From positions 16,244,001 to 16,308,000 of the forward strand of contig NC_067205.1 of NCBI RefSeq assembly GCF_026262505.1: a stretch of DNA of 64,000 bases, read 5' to 3'. The translations under genes were made by a program, and so were the position numbers. Below the pieces are notes generated by a model, which saw only the letters and a program-made list of their open reading frames with translations, searched no databases and had not been told where the DNA came from. This DNA is from Trichomonas vaginalis G3 (taxonomy: Eukaryota; Parabasalia; Trichomonadida; Trichomonadidae). This document shows, in pieces, positions 29,046-39,449 of the stretch. Position 1 is the stretch's first letter; the number at the start of each line of letters is the position of its first letter.

Positions 29046-30419
29046 ATGAGCCAAGATCCAAATAATCCAGTTGTTGATCAACTTATTGTCGAACAAACTC
29101 TTCCAACAGAAAATAAGTCTCAAGATGATCAAGTTGATCCTTCGGCGCAAGGAAATGTCGAAAAGAAAGGCGATTTTGAAAAATTTGATGTTGAAGAAGA
29201 ACAAGAAAAGGAAGGATATTTCGGAACCATCATGAATCTTCTTAATACTATTCTTGGAGTTGGTATTCTTGCTGGACCCTTTGCATTTCGTCCGACCGGC
29301 TTAATTCCATCAATCTTTTTACTCGGATTAATGGGCGTCCTTTCAAATGTTGCAACAGTGCTTCAGTGCAAGTTACAAAGAGATACAAAGACAGCAGGCC
29401 TAGATGATCTTTGTCTCGAAATATTTGGAGGTGCTGGCCAAACAATTGTATCAATTTTAACATTAATATTCTGTATCACATGCAACCTCGCATATATAAT
29501 TATCGCAGTTAACAATTTGGTTTTATGATTTTCAAAATATGTCAATCTTGTGGAACCACTATGGAGAAGATCAGTAACTTCATTAATATATTGCCTTATT
29601 CTACCTGTTCCGCTTTCTTTCCCTAAGTCAATCAGATTTTTATCATTTTTGTCAACTTTCACAATTCTTTTAATGCTTTTCTACTTTGGCGCCTTCATTG
29701 CTCAGGGAATTATCCATTTCCTTATCAAAAGCAACAAACCAGCAGAAGGCTTTTCCCTTGGTAAATTTAAAGGCATCAGCGTATTTCAGTCAATTGCACT
29801 TTTGAGTCTCGGATTTACACTTCCATTATGTTCACTTCCAATTCTTGATAAGTTCAATCAAGAATTGAAACCTAGAAGAATTGCTCTTGCAATAACAACA
29901 ACACTTGCTTTCATAATCGTTGTGGTACCAAGCTGCTTAGGATATGTAATGTTTGGAGACCAAACAAAGCAGGTTATTTTGCAAAACTTTACAGATAATA
30001 AATTATTTATTGGAGTTGGTGCATCGTTCTTTGTTGCTGTTACATTTTCTTATCCATGCCTTAACAGACAAATTCTTTCTTCATGGTCAACTATCATTTA
30101 TAGCGAAGGTGATCCATTCAAACTTGATAAGTGCAAATATGCAGCTGTTCAATTCATTTCCCATGTTTTTCCAGTTGCATTTGGAATGGTTGTTCCAAAT
30201 TCAGGTCCAATTCTCCAAATATGTGGAGCTATTGGAGGTTGCATTGTAGATTTCTCAATTCCTGCTCTCCTTTGGCTTGTTTACAGAAAGCCTGGCTGGA
30301 AGAGCTGGGATCTCTATGGATGCATCTTGCTGTTCTTATTTGGCTTAGTTTCTTGTGGTATTAGTTTATACTTTGGTATAACTGATCTAATTTTACAAGT
30401 CAAGGAGACTCCAAAGTGA
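29046..30419 (+). pseudogene. Amino-acid transporter (SLC38/AAAP type) with one in-frame TGA
   Basis: The frame runs from an ATG at 29046 to a stop at 30419 and is interrupted only by TGA at 29526-29528. The same frame is open on both sides. The N-terminal ~60 residues are acidic and cytosolic. The first transmembrane block contains FGTIMNLLNTILGVGILAGP, the hallmark of the Aa_trans (PF01490) family. Ten or so further hydrophobic segments follow, including FTLPLCSLPILDKF. By family it would move neutral amino acids across a membrane. The lone TGA, with no other lesion in 457 codons, means a very young pseudogene, an allele, a sequencing error or read-through. Confidence 0.8.
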
Positions 30420-30729
30420 AGTATGTTTCTATTTTTAGATAAAGACTTTCTATGATTGATAATTTTTGTTCATATTTTTTAAAGAGTTTTTAATAGCCTG
30501 TATCACATTACTTATGTTTATATTTTGAGGAGAAACTCAATGCAATAGCTGTGCTTTCACTCTATTATGCAAGAACATAAATTCTATTTCGAATTTGTCG
30601 AATCCATTCTATTTTTTAAAAAAATTCATTAGTATATTCCAATGCAATAAGTTATTTCATTGAATAAATCCGAAACTTTTTTTTCCACGTGGCATTTTTT
30701 TTGAAATTTCTAAATATCATTAAAATTAT
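30420..30729. other. Short intergenic spacer
   Basis: An AT-rich spacer of 310 bp that contains the promoter of the downstream ankyrin gene. Nothing else is seen. Confidence 0.5.
30717..30721 (+). promoter_or_regulatory. Inr of the ankyrin gene
   Basis: TCATTA with A+1 at 30719, 11 bp before the ATG at 30730. It fits the trichomonad initiator. Confidence 0.55.
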
Positions 30730-32253
30730 ATGAAAGCCCTCGAATATAAGTATGCAGCTTCACTAGAAATTATTATCAGATTGGATGACTTCAGTAGATT
30801 TGTTGATTTCGTTATTAAAAACTCAATAAATGTCAATTCTCGATTTCCAGCTATGCAAAACCGAAAGATTTCATTTGCACCACTTATTGCTGTTGCCGCT
30901 TACTTTCATTCTTTTACTATTTTTTCAACATTGCTCCAAAAATCAGTAGATATTGACTTTTCAAAACTAAAAATGCAAAGAGTTAAGCCACTTTTACATT
31001 ATGCACTAGCTGGCGGTCATAAGGGCATTGTTGAACTGTTACTTGATAATAACTGCGACTTGGAAAATGCCTTAATTCCTTGTATTAGATATGGACATTT
31101 AGAATTAACCAAAAAATTTGCAGAATTTATTCAAAATGATAATGACATCCCATTTACTAGCGTTCTTGACGAATTTTTCCCACAAACAAAAGCAAATAAA
31201 TCAGATTATGCAATTAAACTTGCTATTCGCTCTCAAAAGATGGATATGCTAGATTATATCTATAATCAGCTTTATTCAGACGAAGATCGGCAAAAAGCAG
31301 ATCATTTATTTTTCACAAATGATAAATACAGAACAGCATTACATTACGCATGCCATTTTGATAGTTTTGATATCGTTAATTACATTTTCCAAAAGAATCC
31401 CTTTCAAATGATCCCTTCCGAAGGAAATACAGTTACTCCACTTCATTTCGCCTTTAATTCACAATTACCGATGCATACACAGATTATTTGTCCAATACTT
31501 GCATCAGTTTCCAAATGTGAAATGCTTGCTGATTATCTTCCTCAAATTTTGAATTCATTTGACAATGAATCAATGACAATTCTCCATTATGCAGCGAAAT
31601 ATGCTATAAAAGATGCAGTTGTGATGCTTTTGGATGAGTTTAAAGATAAAATTAACACAAAATTACAAAGAGATGATGGATTTACTCCTATAATGCTTTC
31701 TGTTTCAAGCAGAGATCTAGAAACATTAAAAGTGTTCATGGAAAAGACACCTCAAGATGATGAAATTACAAATAACTTAGGAAGAAACGTATTACATATC
31801 GCAGCTCGACAAAACTTCATTGAAGGTTTTGATTTGATATACAAAAAGTTCCCTGAATTACTGCATCAAATAGATTTGTGCCAAATGAGTCCACTTATCG
31901 CTGCAGCTGTTGAAAGAAGTTTCGATGTCGTTAATTATATAATATATAATGATCCTGACTTCGTCAAAACTGATAAATGCGCTATATCAGGACGAAACTT
32001 GCTTCATTGGCTCGCTAAAATGGGAAATGCAGAAAATATCATTCAAGAAATTGTTCAAAGAGGATTGATTGACGTTAATTCGCTTTCAAGAGAGCCTCCA
32101 TTAACGCCTTTGTTCCTTGCTGTTAGAGAAAATAAACCAGAAACAGTTAAAGTACTGATTGCTTGTGGAGCTGATCCAAATTATGGCGCAGAGAAGTTTT
32201 TAAAGCCATCTCAGATTCCATGTCCAACTATTATCAAAGAACTCATGAAATAA
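30730..32253 (+). CDS. Ankyrin-repeat protein, 507 aa
   Basis: At least nine degenerate ankyrin repeats span the protein. Examples are PLLHYALAGGHKGIVELLLD (about residues 93-112), TALHYACHFDSFDIVNYIF, TILHYAAKYA, VLHIAARQNF and TPLFLAVRENKPETVKVLI. There is no DUF3447 leader, no signal peptide and no catalytic domain. Ankyrin repeats bind protein partners, and the target is unknown. The frame is clean from ATG to stop, unlike the decayed ankyrin gene at 10557-12228. Expression is supported by the Inr 11 bp upstream. Confidence 0.85.
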   Translation: MKALEYKYAASLEIIIRLDDFSRFVDFVIKNSINVNSRFPAMQNRKISFAPLIAVAAYFHSFTIFSTLLQKSVDIDFSKLKMQRVKPLLHYALAGGHKGIVELLLDNNCDLENALIPCIRYGHLELTKKFAEFIQNDNDIPFTSVLDEFFPQTKANKSDYAIKLAIRSQKMDMLDYIYNQLYSDEDRQKADHLFFTNDKYRTALHYACHFDSFDIVNYIFQKNPFQMIPSEGNTVTPLHFAFNSQLPMHTQIICPILASVSKCEMLADYLPQILNSFDNESMTILHYAAKYAIKDAVVMLLDEFKDKINTKLQRDDGFTPIMLSVSSRDLETLKVFMEKTPQDDEITNNLGRNVLHIAARQNFIEGFDLIYKKFPELLHQIDLCQMSPLIAAAVERSFDVVNYIIYNDPDFVKTDKCAISGRNLLHWLAKMGNAENIIQEIVQRGLIDVNSLSREPPLTPLFLAVRENKPETVKVLIACGADPNYGAEKFLKPSQIPCPTIIKELMK

Positions 32254-33767
32254 CAATAATTTATAATATATTTTTTATTTATTTGTATTTGAATATATTT
32301 TTAATACTTGCAACATAAAAAGTAACTAGCTTAAGATATTAAAAACTGATATTTGACTTATTAATAATTATACATATTTTCGATAAATTCACAATATTTA
32401 GCATATTTGTTCCTCATGATTAAAATGAACTAGATCGATGAAATATATTCTCATGATAAAATAAATTACCCTCAATTTTTGACCCAGGTATCTAAAATAC
32501 CATTTATCGCCTGAAAAGCACCCTTAATTTATGCCAATTGACAAAATAAAGATATGTTTAGAATGCTGATATGATGGAGAATCATGCTGCATCATTATTG
32601 GCCAGCAATATATAATATTTAAGAAATCTACGAGATTATCTGATTTCATGAAACTTAATGTATACTAAGTTTCAGACTTTGAAATTTTAACATGTTGATA
32701 TGGGTACATATGGTTTATGATTCCAGTCATTTATTTAAAAAATTACAAAAATGAATTAATATGATGTGAGTAACAATGATAATAAACGCTTAATTACTAA
32801 TATATTATTTTTTGGTAGGAATGAAATGTTTTGGTGACATTTATAGAAGTTAAGCTGAGAATCAAAAATGCAAAAATAATTTTAAATATTAGAAGCATTA
32901 TTTGATGTCATTGAGTTTAGAGTCGTGTCGCTATATGAGTACAATATGTTATTGATGTATATATGCAATAATTGTGAAAATGAAATGTGAATCTCAAGAT
33001 GAGTTGCATAATACTGCGTCATAATTTGAATTCAATATGTACATAACATTACTAAATGTATTTTAAGATAATACAAAAAATTAAGCTTGCAAAAAGATAT
33101 CGAAATGTAATTTTCATTAGATTCAAAGTTCTGAATAGATTTTGATTTTAACTATTGATGAGTTTGTCAAACCTCTATAATAATAGAATGTAGAACTAAT
33201 TAAATATAATTAATAAAAAAATACAAATTTAAGTGATATTATAAGAGATATATGTGATGTTACCAATATGATATGATATTGGAGAACTGATAGAATTGTG
33301 ATGTGAGACTAAATATGATTTTATTATGAATAGGAGAATAATATTAGAAGAATTTCTTGAATTTAATGTATCTGAATATGTAATTGGGCATATATTCTAT
33401 ATATATATTGGTAGGTTAACTAGAAATAAGAAGATGAAAGATTGTTAATGAATAATATGAGATTAAGCGAAAATATATTGTTCTAATAGATGAGTGTTGA
33501 GATCCAATATATATGAAGAGGGATATGTGAGAGGAAATATGTATATTTAATAAAATAAGCGATGAGAGAAAAAATAACAAAGATTTATATGAAATTTTGA
33601 GTATTGAAAAAGCTCGATTAGTGATTTTATGTCTGTTAAAGGAATAGATATTCTAGGAGAAAGATAAATTGAATTAAAGAAGAATAAAAAAAGTTGATTA
33701 AGATTGATAAAAATATTGAATTGTATGACAATGGAAAGAAGGAATAAATTGGTGTTGGTATGACGGT
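32254..33767. other. 1.5-kb gene-free AT-rich region
   Basis: There are no supported frames. From about 32830 to 33720 the plus strand is purine-biased (many GA- and AG-rich words, ATATGTGA-like), just before the tandem array. No defined element boundary was found. Confidence 0.45.
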
Positions 33768-35085
33768 ATCATTCTGGGAGACATTGCCTCTGCATGTCTC
33801 CCAGAATGAGACAATCTTCTGCAATCAGAATGTGATTGCAAAACTTTGACCGACAAGAGTGTATTATGCACTCCTGACGGTCGCAGTGTCTCATTCTGGG
33901 AGACATTGCCTCTGCATGTCTCCCAGAATGGAACAATGTTCCGCATTCATAACTTGAACGCGGAAGTTTGACCGACAATAGTGTATTATGCACTCCTGAC
34001 GGTCGCAGTGTCTCATTCTGGGAGACATTGCCTCTGCATGTCTCCCAGAATGGAACAATGTTCCGCATTCATAACTTGAACGCGGAAGTTTGACCGACAA
34101 TAGTGTATTATGCACTCCTGACGGTCGCAGTGTCTCATTCTGGGAGACATTGCCTCTGCATGTCTCCCAGAATGGAACAATCTTCTGCAATCAGAATGTG
34201 ATTGCAAAACTTTGACCGACAAGAGTGCATTATGCACTCCTGTCGGTCTGCATGTCTCATTCCGGGAGACATTGCCTCTGCATGTCTCCCAGAATGGAAC
34301 AATCTTCTGCAATCAGAATGTGATTGCAAAACTTTGACCGACAAGAGTGCATTATGCACTCCTGTCGGTCTGCATGTCTCATTCCGGGAGACATTGCCTC
34401 TGCATGTCTCCCAGAATGGAACAATGTTCCGCATTCATAACTTGAACGCGGAAGTTTGACCGACAATAGTGTATTATGCACTCCTGACGGTCGCAGTGTC
34501 TCATTCTGGGAGACATTGCCTCTGCATGTCTCCCAGAATGGAACAATGTTCCGCATTCATAACTTGAACGCGGAAGTTTGACCGACAATAGTGTATTATG
34601 CACTCCTGACGGTCGCAGTGTCTCATTCTGGGAGACATTGCCTCTGCATGTCTCCCAGAATGGAACAATGTTCCGCATTCATAACTTGAACGCGGAAGTT
34701 TGACCGACAATAGTGTATTATGCACTCCTGACGGTCGCAGTGTCTCATTCTGGGAGACATTGCCTCTGCATGTCTCCCAGAATGGAACAATGTTCCGCAT
34801 TCATAACTTGAACGCGGAAGTTTGACCGACAATAGTGCATTATGCACTCCTGTCGGTCGCAGTGTCTCATTCTGGGAGACATTGCCTCTGCATGTCTCCC
34901 AGAATGGAACAATCTTCTGCAATCAGAATGTGATTGCAAAACTTTGACCGACAAGAGTGCATTATGCACTCCTGTCGGTCTGCATGTCTCATTCCGGGAG
35001 ACATTGCCTCTGCATGTCTCCCAGAATGGAACAATGTTCCGCATTCATAACTTGAACGCGGAAGTTTGACCGACAAGAGTGCATT
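33768..35085. repeat. 122-bp tandem repeat array, about 10.8 units, each with hairpins
   Basis: The unit repeats every 122 bp. Each unit contains a perfect 14-bp inverted repeat, ATTCTGGGAGACAT and its complement, around a 9-base loop (TGCCTCTGC). It also has a second imperfect inverted repeat (GACCGACA...CGGTC) and a third small one. Two unit variants alternate: type A carries TTCCGC...GCGGAA, while type B carries TGCAATCA...TGATTGCA at the same place, so pairing is kept while sequence changes. GC content is about half, far above the surroundings. The unit length is not a multiple of 3, so the repetitive frames are not coding. Confidence 0.9.
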
Positions 35086-35502
35086 ATCCAATCTTTTTTG
35101 TCATATACCTCAACCCACAAAGACAAAACCTTACATAAAATAGGTAAACTTTGGTTTTCACTTAATAATGTTTATTTTTAATTTTTTGTTCTTTATATAA
35201 CTTTTTCTTCTACTAAACTATTTTACAGACTCTACTGAGCTATCCTCACATATATACCTGTGACAATAACACATATACTCCCTTCATATTCTGATCTCAT
35301 GACATATTACAGCACAAACTATAATTATACAACATACCTCATAAAGTCTGATTTTACCCCTATCTAAGCGTTCAAAACCTATTTTCCCCGCGTAATCTGA
35401 TTCTTCTGGCTCTGCTGATTCGATTTCTGCTGTCAGATCGTGAAAATATGCATCACACAATGAGATAAACACAAAATACACAACTTAATATTTTCCTTAA
35501 AT
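35086..35502. repeat. Inverted arm, left copy (foldback)
   Basis: About 410 bp that recurs, inverted, at 35731-36147. The only clear difference noticed is a 2-bp indel near 35275/35957. It contains a short open frame (35284-35481, minus) without an ATG, mirrored on the other arm (35750-35947, plus). The arm joins the 122-bp array seamlessly. Confidence 0.85.
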
Positions 35503-35730
35503 TGTCAATTCCTCGATCTTGACATATTTATTATTTCCTCCGTTTTCCCTCACAAATATATTTAATTTTCTGAATAGACGTATAATAAAATGAATATCTT
35601 AAAAACTAAAATACAAAATTAATGTTGGGTAATGACTAGATATAGTATGCACTTTTGAATTCATACATTTTTTGAAAAAATTGTATTTTCAAAAAAAGAT
35701 GTTGTTTCAGTATGAACTTGAAGAGAAATT
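35503..35730. other. Central spacer of the foldback structure
   Basis: 228 bp of single-copy AT-rich sequence between the two inverted arms. No frame is seen. Confidence 0.7.
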
Positions 35731-36147
35731 TTAAGGAAAATATTAAGTTGTGTATTTTGTGTTTATCTCATTGTGTGATGCATATTTTCACGATCTGACA
35801 GCAGAAATCGAATCAGCAGAGCCAGAAGAATCAGATTACGCGGGGAAAATAGGTTTTGAACGCTTAGATAGGGGTAAAATCAGACTTTATGAGGTATGTT
35901 GTATAATTATAGTTTGTGCTGTAATATGTCATGAGATCAGAATATGAAGGGAGTATAGATGTGTTATTGTCACAGGTATATATGTGAGGATAGCTCAGTA
36001 GAGTCTGTAAAATAGTTTAGTAGAAGAAAAAGTTATATAAAGAACAAAAAATTAAAAATAAACATTATTAAGTGAAAACCAAAGTTTACCTATTTTATGT
36101 AAGGTTTTGTCTTTGTGGGTTGAGGTATATGACAAAAAAGATTGGAT
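35731..36147. repeat. Inverted arm, right copy (foldback)
   Basis: The inverse of 35086-35502, almost identical along its full length. It continues outward into inverted copies of the 122-bp repeat. Confidence 0.85.
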
Positions 36148-36453
36148 AATGCACTCTTGTCGGTCAAACTTCCGCGTTCAAGTTATGAATGCGGAACATT
36201 GTTCCATTCTGGGAGACATGCAGAGGCAATGTCTCCCAGAATGAGACACTGCGACCGTCAGGAGTGCATAATACACTATTGTCGGTCAAACTTCCGCGTT
36301 CAAGTTATGAATGCGGAACATTGTTCCATTCTGGGAGACATGCAGAGGCAATGTCTCCCAGAATGAGACACTGCGACCGTCAGGAGTGCATAATACACTA
36401 TTGTCGGTCAAACTTCCGCGTTCAAGTTATGAATGCGGAACATTGTTCCATTC
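36148..36453. repeat. 122-bp tandem repeat array, inverted, about 2.5 units
   Basis: The same unit as at 33768-35085 but in opposite orientation; all copies are type A. It is cut off in mid-unit at CCATTC (about 36453), where an unrelated GC-rich sequence starts. Confidence 0.9.
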
Positions 36454-36720
36454 GAGGAGCCCTCGAAAAGAACCTCACATCGACTCTCTCTTTCCGGCAT
36501 CTTTACCGCATAGAAAACTGCTCGTTCGCAACTTTGTGTGCAATCTAAGAGATGATTGCGGTAAAGATGCCGGGAAGATTGACGCTGCAGCAGAGAATCA
36601 CTACGGCTCTCTTTTACCGGCATCTTTACCGCATAGAAAGCTGCTCGTTCGCAACTTTGTGTGCAATCTAAGAGATGATTGCGGTAAAGATGCCGAGAAG
36701 ATTGATACTGCAGCCCCAGG
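36449..36720. repeat. Second hairpin repeat family, 124-bp period, two copies
   Basis: After a small palindrome, TTCGAGG-AGC-CCTCGAA, a 124-bp unit starts at 36493 and again at 36617. In each unit CCGGCATCTTTACCGCA pairs with TGCGGTAAAGATGCC about 57 bases further on, giving a stem of 15-17 bp. It is GC-rich and unlike the neighbouring 122-bp family. A 162-residue frame runs through it but is most likely incidental. Confidence 0.8.
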
Positions 36721-36970
36721 CCGCACTCAGATTTCATCCCGCTACACAATTGTTCATCCAACAACTGTCATAGAGGTTGAAATTTTCGACCAGAAGTGAA
36801 ACATATCATTTTTAAGACTGCGGCGCGCAAGCAAGTTTGAACCTTTCAAGGGTGATCAGTCCTTTACTCATTTCAAGACCTCTTGTTGCCTGATAAAACG
36901 ATACTTCCTTCCTTGTGGGCCATTGAAAACCGCCCAAACCGTCACAACTTGCTTCCTAAATTTTATTTGC
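36721..36970. other. GC-rich patch of unknown origin
   Basis: About 240 bp of balanced base composition follow the hairpin repeats, sharply different from the AT-rich DNA on the right. No domain is recognised. It may be the remaining edge of the same mobile or satellite structure. Confidence 0.45.
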
Positions 36971-38488
36971 GGAGTAATTATCATGCATATTTTATCGGAT
37001 AATAATATCAAAGCTAAATTTCATATTATTTTTTAAAGATATGCATTTTCTGTCTAAATTTATTTTTTCTGTTTCCAATTCACGGAATAATATTCTTACA
37101 AGCATATACATAGCTAATATATATCATTTTAATAATAATAAAACCAAAATGATGTATTCTTCATATAATTATTTAAAATTCGTTAACTAGAATTGTATTC
37201 AGAACGAGGCAAAGTTAGGAGATACATAAAAACCAATAACTTGATAAGTGATACCTTTTTTCCTGATATATCTATATGTGTTAATGTCAAACACGATTTG
37301 GAAAAATTAATTCTTTAAATCGGCTTAAGAATAAGACCAACATCAAAAGCATGGCTAATAAATTAATAAATCAATGTTTAATTACCGATTCATGCATTTT
37401 TTTCAAAATTTCAAATTTCAAATTTTTGTTTCTCCAAAATATTAATTGTTTCCACTAGATTAACAAATAAACAATAAATTGGATTAATGTAATGCCCAAT
37501 CATTCATTTTAAATTTTAGATTTAAAACAATATTTTTCTCCATATTATTATAACATGAATCGCTATGATATAAGAAATATATTTTCAATATTGAAATTGA
37601 AAAATTCTAAAATTTTTGAAATTCAATTTGAGTGTGATGATCGATAACATATATTTTTTAATTAAAATCTTGTGTCGCTATCATATAAATATACTATTTC
37701 TAAATTAAAAATAGAAAAAAAGTGCTATTTAATGATGAAATTGCAAATAATATCAATATATATATATTCATGCTGATATATTTTGGGAGCAGATTGGCAA
37801 TCACATAAATAGGATTGTGTTAGTTTGTCATGGATATAAAACAAATTTTCGAGCTAATTGAGCGAATTTAAATCACAAACACTTATATTTTCTATTACAA
37901 GGTATATTTGTAATATACAACCAGTAAATAGCTTTCTCTAACTTTTACCAGCTTAGATGATAGCAAATTAGATACGAATTTCATGACCCCTCACCAAATT
38001 CCACTAAAACATATACAAATAAAAGTACTAAGTGGGTATCATCTAACCCTAGAATTATAGCTCCTAGGACTCATCCTAGATGGTAGTTCTGGAAAAACAC
38101 CTGGTTTTTGGAGTTGCAAAAGTTAAAAATTGAGGGATAAAAAATTTTTGTTTCGTTCACTATTAAATACATAACATTCGATTATGCCCATGATACAATC
38201 AATTAGTTTATTCAGTTCAAATTGATTCGGGGAAAAAAAGATCGCTTATAAATCTTGAACAGAAAAATTTTTAAATGGAAAATAATAAATAAAATTTGGT
38301 TCATGATATATTCAAATATTCTGCGTTTTAATATCTAGAATTGTCAGACAGGAGGCAGAAATGGGAGTTCTGCCTGTCAGATCTGTCAAGGTTTCCTGAT
38401 GAATATTTCAATGATAATAGGTCTATTTGTCATATAGTTCATGTATTTCGAACTAACCAATTGTTTCTGCCAGTCTGATAACAATTGA
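36971..38488. other. 1.5-kb gene-free AT-rich region
   Basis: No supported frame. Near its right end lies a hairpin at about 38345-38380. Confidence 0.45.
38345..38380. repeat. Isolated GC-rich hairpin
   Basis: GACAGGAGGCAGAA and TTCTGCCTGTC form a stem with a 3-base bulge and a loop of about 7 bases. It lies about 150 bp upstream of the modular secreted protein gene. It could be an RNA 3' end, a protein-binding site or a remnant. Confidence 0.5.
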
Positions 38489-38521
38489 ATGATATCAGAA
38501 TTCTCGACAAAAAAAATCATT

Positions 38522-38527
38522 TCATTT
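38522..38527 (+). promoter_or_regulatory. Inr of the modular secreted protein gene
   Basis: TCATTTTTTTCG with A+1 at 38524, 10 bp before the ATG at 38534. It supports that ATG over the in-frame ATG at 38489. Confidence 0.6.
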
Positions 38528-38533
38528 TTTTCG

Positions 38534-39349
38534 ATGCTACCTTTCCTTGCCTTACGCACAGCATATAATGCTGACGATGACAACTGGAAGTTCCCATTCC
38601 CAATCCCAACAAAGTGGGGCCTTTTAAGCTTCGGTGTTGATGCTAACGAAGCTGAAGATGATGATAATTGGAGATTCCCATTCCCAATCCCAACAAAGTG
38701 GGGTCTTTTAAGCTTTGGTGTTGATGCTAACGAAGAGGATGATGACAACTGGGGCATTGGCCTTACATACCACTCACCATGGGGCAAGTTCCGCCTTGAA
38801 TACCACAACTCTGCTGAAGAAGAGGAAGATGAGAACTGGAAGGCTTGGGCTGAATTAATGACAGCTATTGGCAAGTTCCGCCTTGAATACCACAACTCTG
38901 CTGAAGAAGAGGAAGATGAGAACTGGAAGGCTTGGGCTGAATTAATGACAGCTATTGGCAAGTTCCGCCTTGAATATCACAACGCCGCCGAAGAAGACGA
39001 CGATGACAACATGAACTTCCGCTGGAAGTGGGGCCCGGTCGACTTTGACCTTGAGCTCAACGAAGACAAGAAGGTCGCAGCTAAGAAGCCATTCCGCAGA
39101 TACCCAATCAACAAGGCTATGTTACAGCGCTGGATGAAGAAGTACTGCCGCAAGTACCCATGCCCAAAGTTATATAAGAAGAAACTTGCTCTTCCAAAGA
39201 AGATTGCTTTACCAAAGAAACTTCTTGCTAAGAAGCCAATTGCTCCAAAGACAAACGCTGTTCCATCATGGATTAAGCCACATCCATGGTACCAGCAATA
39301 CGATTATGCCCGCAAATTATATCAACTTTACAAGGCTACAAGAAAATAA
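38534..39349 (+). CDS. Repetitive secreted protein: acidic aromatic modules plus basic tail, 271 aa
   Basis: I do not recognise a family. A short hydrophobic start (MLPFLALRTAYNA) is followed by six modules, each opening with an acidic run and usually NW (DDDNW, EEEEDENW). Modules 1-2 share FPFPIPTKWGLLSFGVD. Modules 3-5 share GKFRLEYHN, and two of these are identical at DNA level (87-bp period at 38783, 38870, 38957). From residue ~178 the tail is Lys/Arg-rich with KKYCRKYPCPK and LPKK repeats, ending aromatic and basic. The layout recalls multi-peptide precursors with acidic spacers, or a charge-balanced cell-surface protein. GC-rich codons suggest high expression. The in-frame ATG at 38489 would give a longer hydrophobic leader (IISFFSMLPFLAL). 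Confidence 0.8.
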   Translation: MLPFLALRTAYNADDDNWKFPFPIPTKWGLLSFGVDANEAEDDDNWRFPFPIPTKWGLLSFGVDANEEDDDNWGIGLTYHSPWGKFRLEYHNSAEEEEDENWKAWAELMTAIGKFRLEYHNSAEEEEDENWKAWAELMTAIGKFRLEYHNAAEEDDDDNMNFRWKWGPVDFDLELNEDKKVAAKKPFRRYPINKAMLQRWMKKYCRKYPCPKLYKKKLALPKKIALPKKLLAKKPIAPKTNAVPSWIKPHPWYQQYDYARKLYQLYKATRK

Positions 39350-39449
39350 ATTCTAAATTTAAATAGTAAATTTAGTAATACTTAGTAATATTTAAATAAG
39401 TTTTTCTAATGAAATTAAATTTAAAAATTTATTCTTAGTTAAGTTAATT

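Noticed and set aside
33769-35069. A ladder of ~99-residue open frames on the minus strand through the tandem array
   Set aside because: They are the same frame repeated every 122 bp. Because 122 is not divisible by 3 the frame closes after ~2.4 units. They reflect the repeat, not a gene.
35284-35947. A 65-residue open frame present on both inverted arms
   Set aside because: It lacks an ATG, is identical only because the arms are duplicated, and shows no recognisable domain.
33768-36453. CRISPR-like array
   Set aside because: Regular spacing and palindromic repeats resemble CRISPR, but the whole 122-bp unit is repeated without unique spacers, there are no cas genes, and the genome is eukaryotic.
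36311-36799. A 162-residue frame across the second hairpin repeat
   Set aside because: It runs through two repeat families and contains the 124-bp period and inverted stems, so the openness is probably due to higher GC content.
38386-38961. A 191-residue minus-strand frame rich in Ser (SSSSSSAELWYS)
   Set aside because: It is the antisense shadow of the acidic repeats in the plus-strand gene at 38534.
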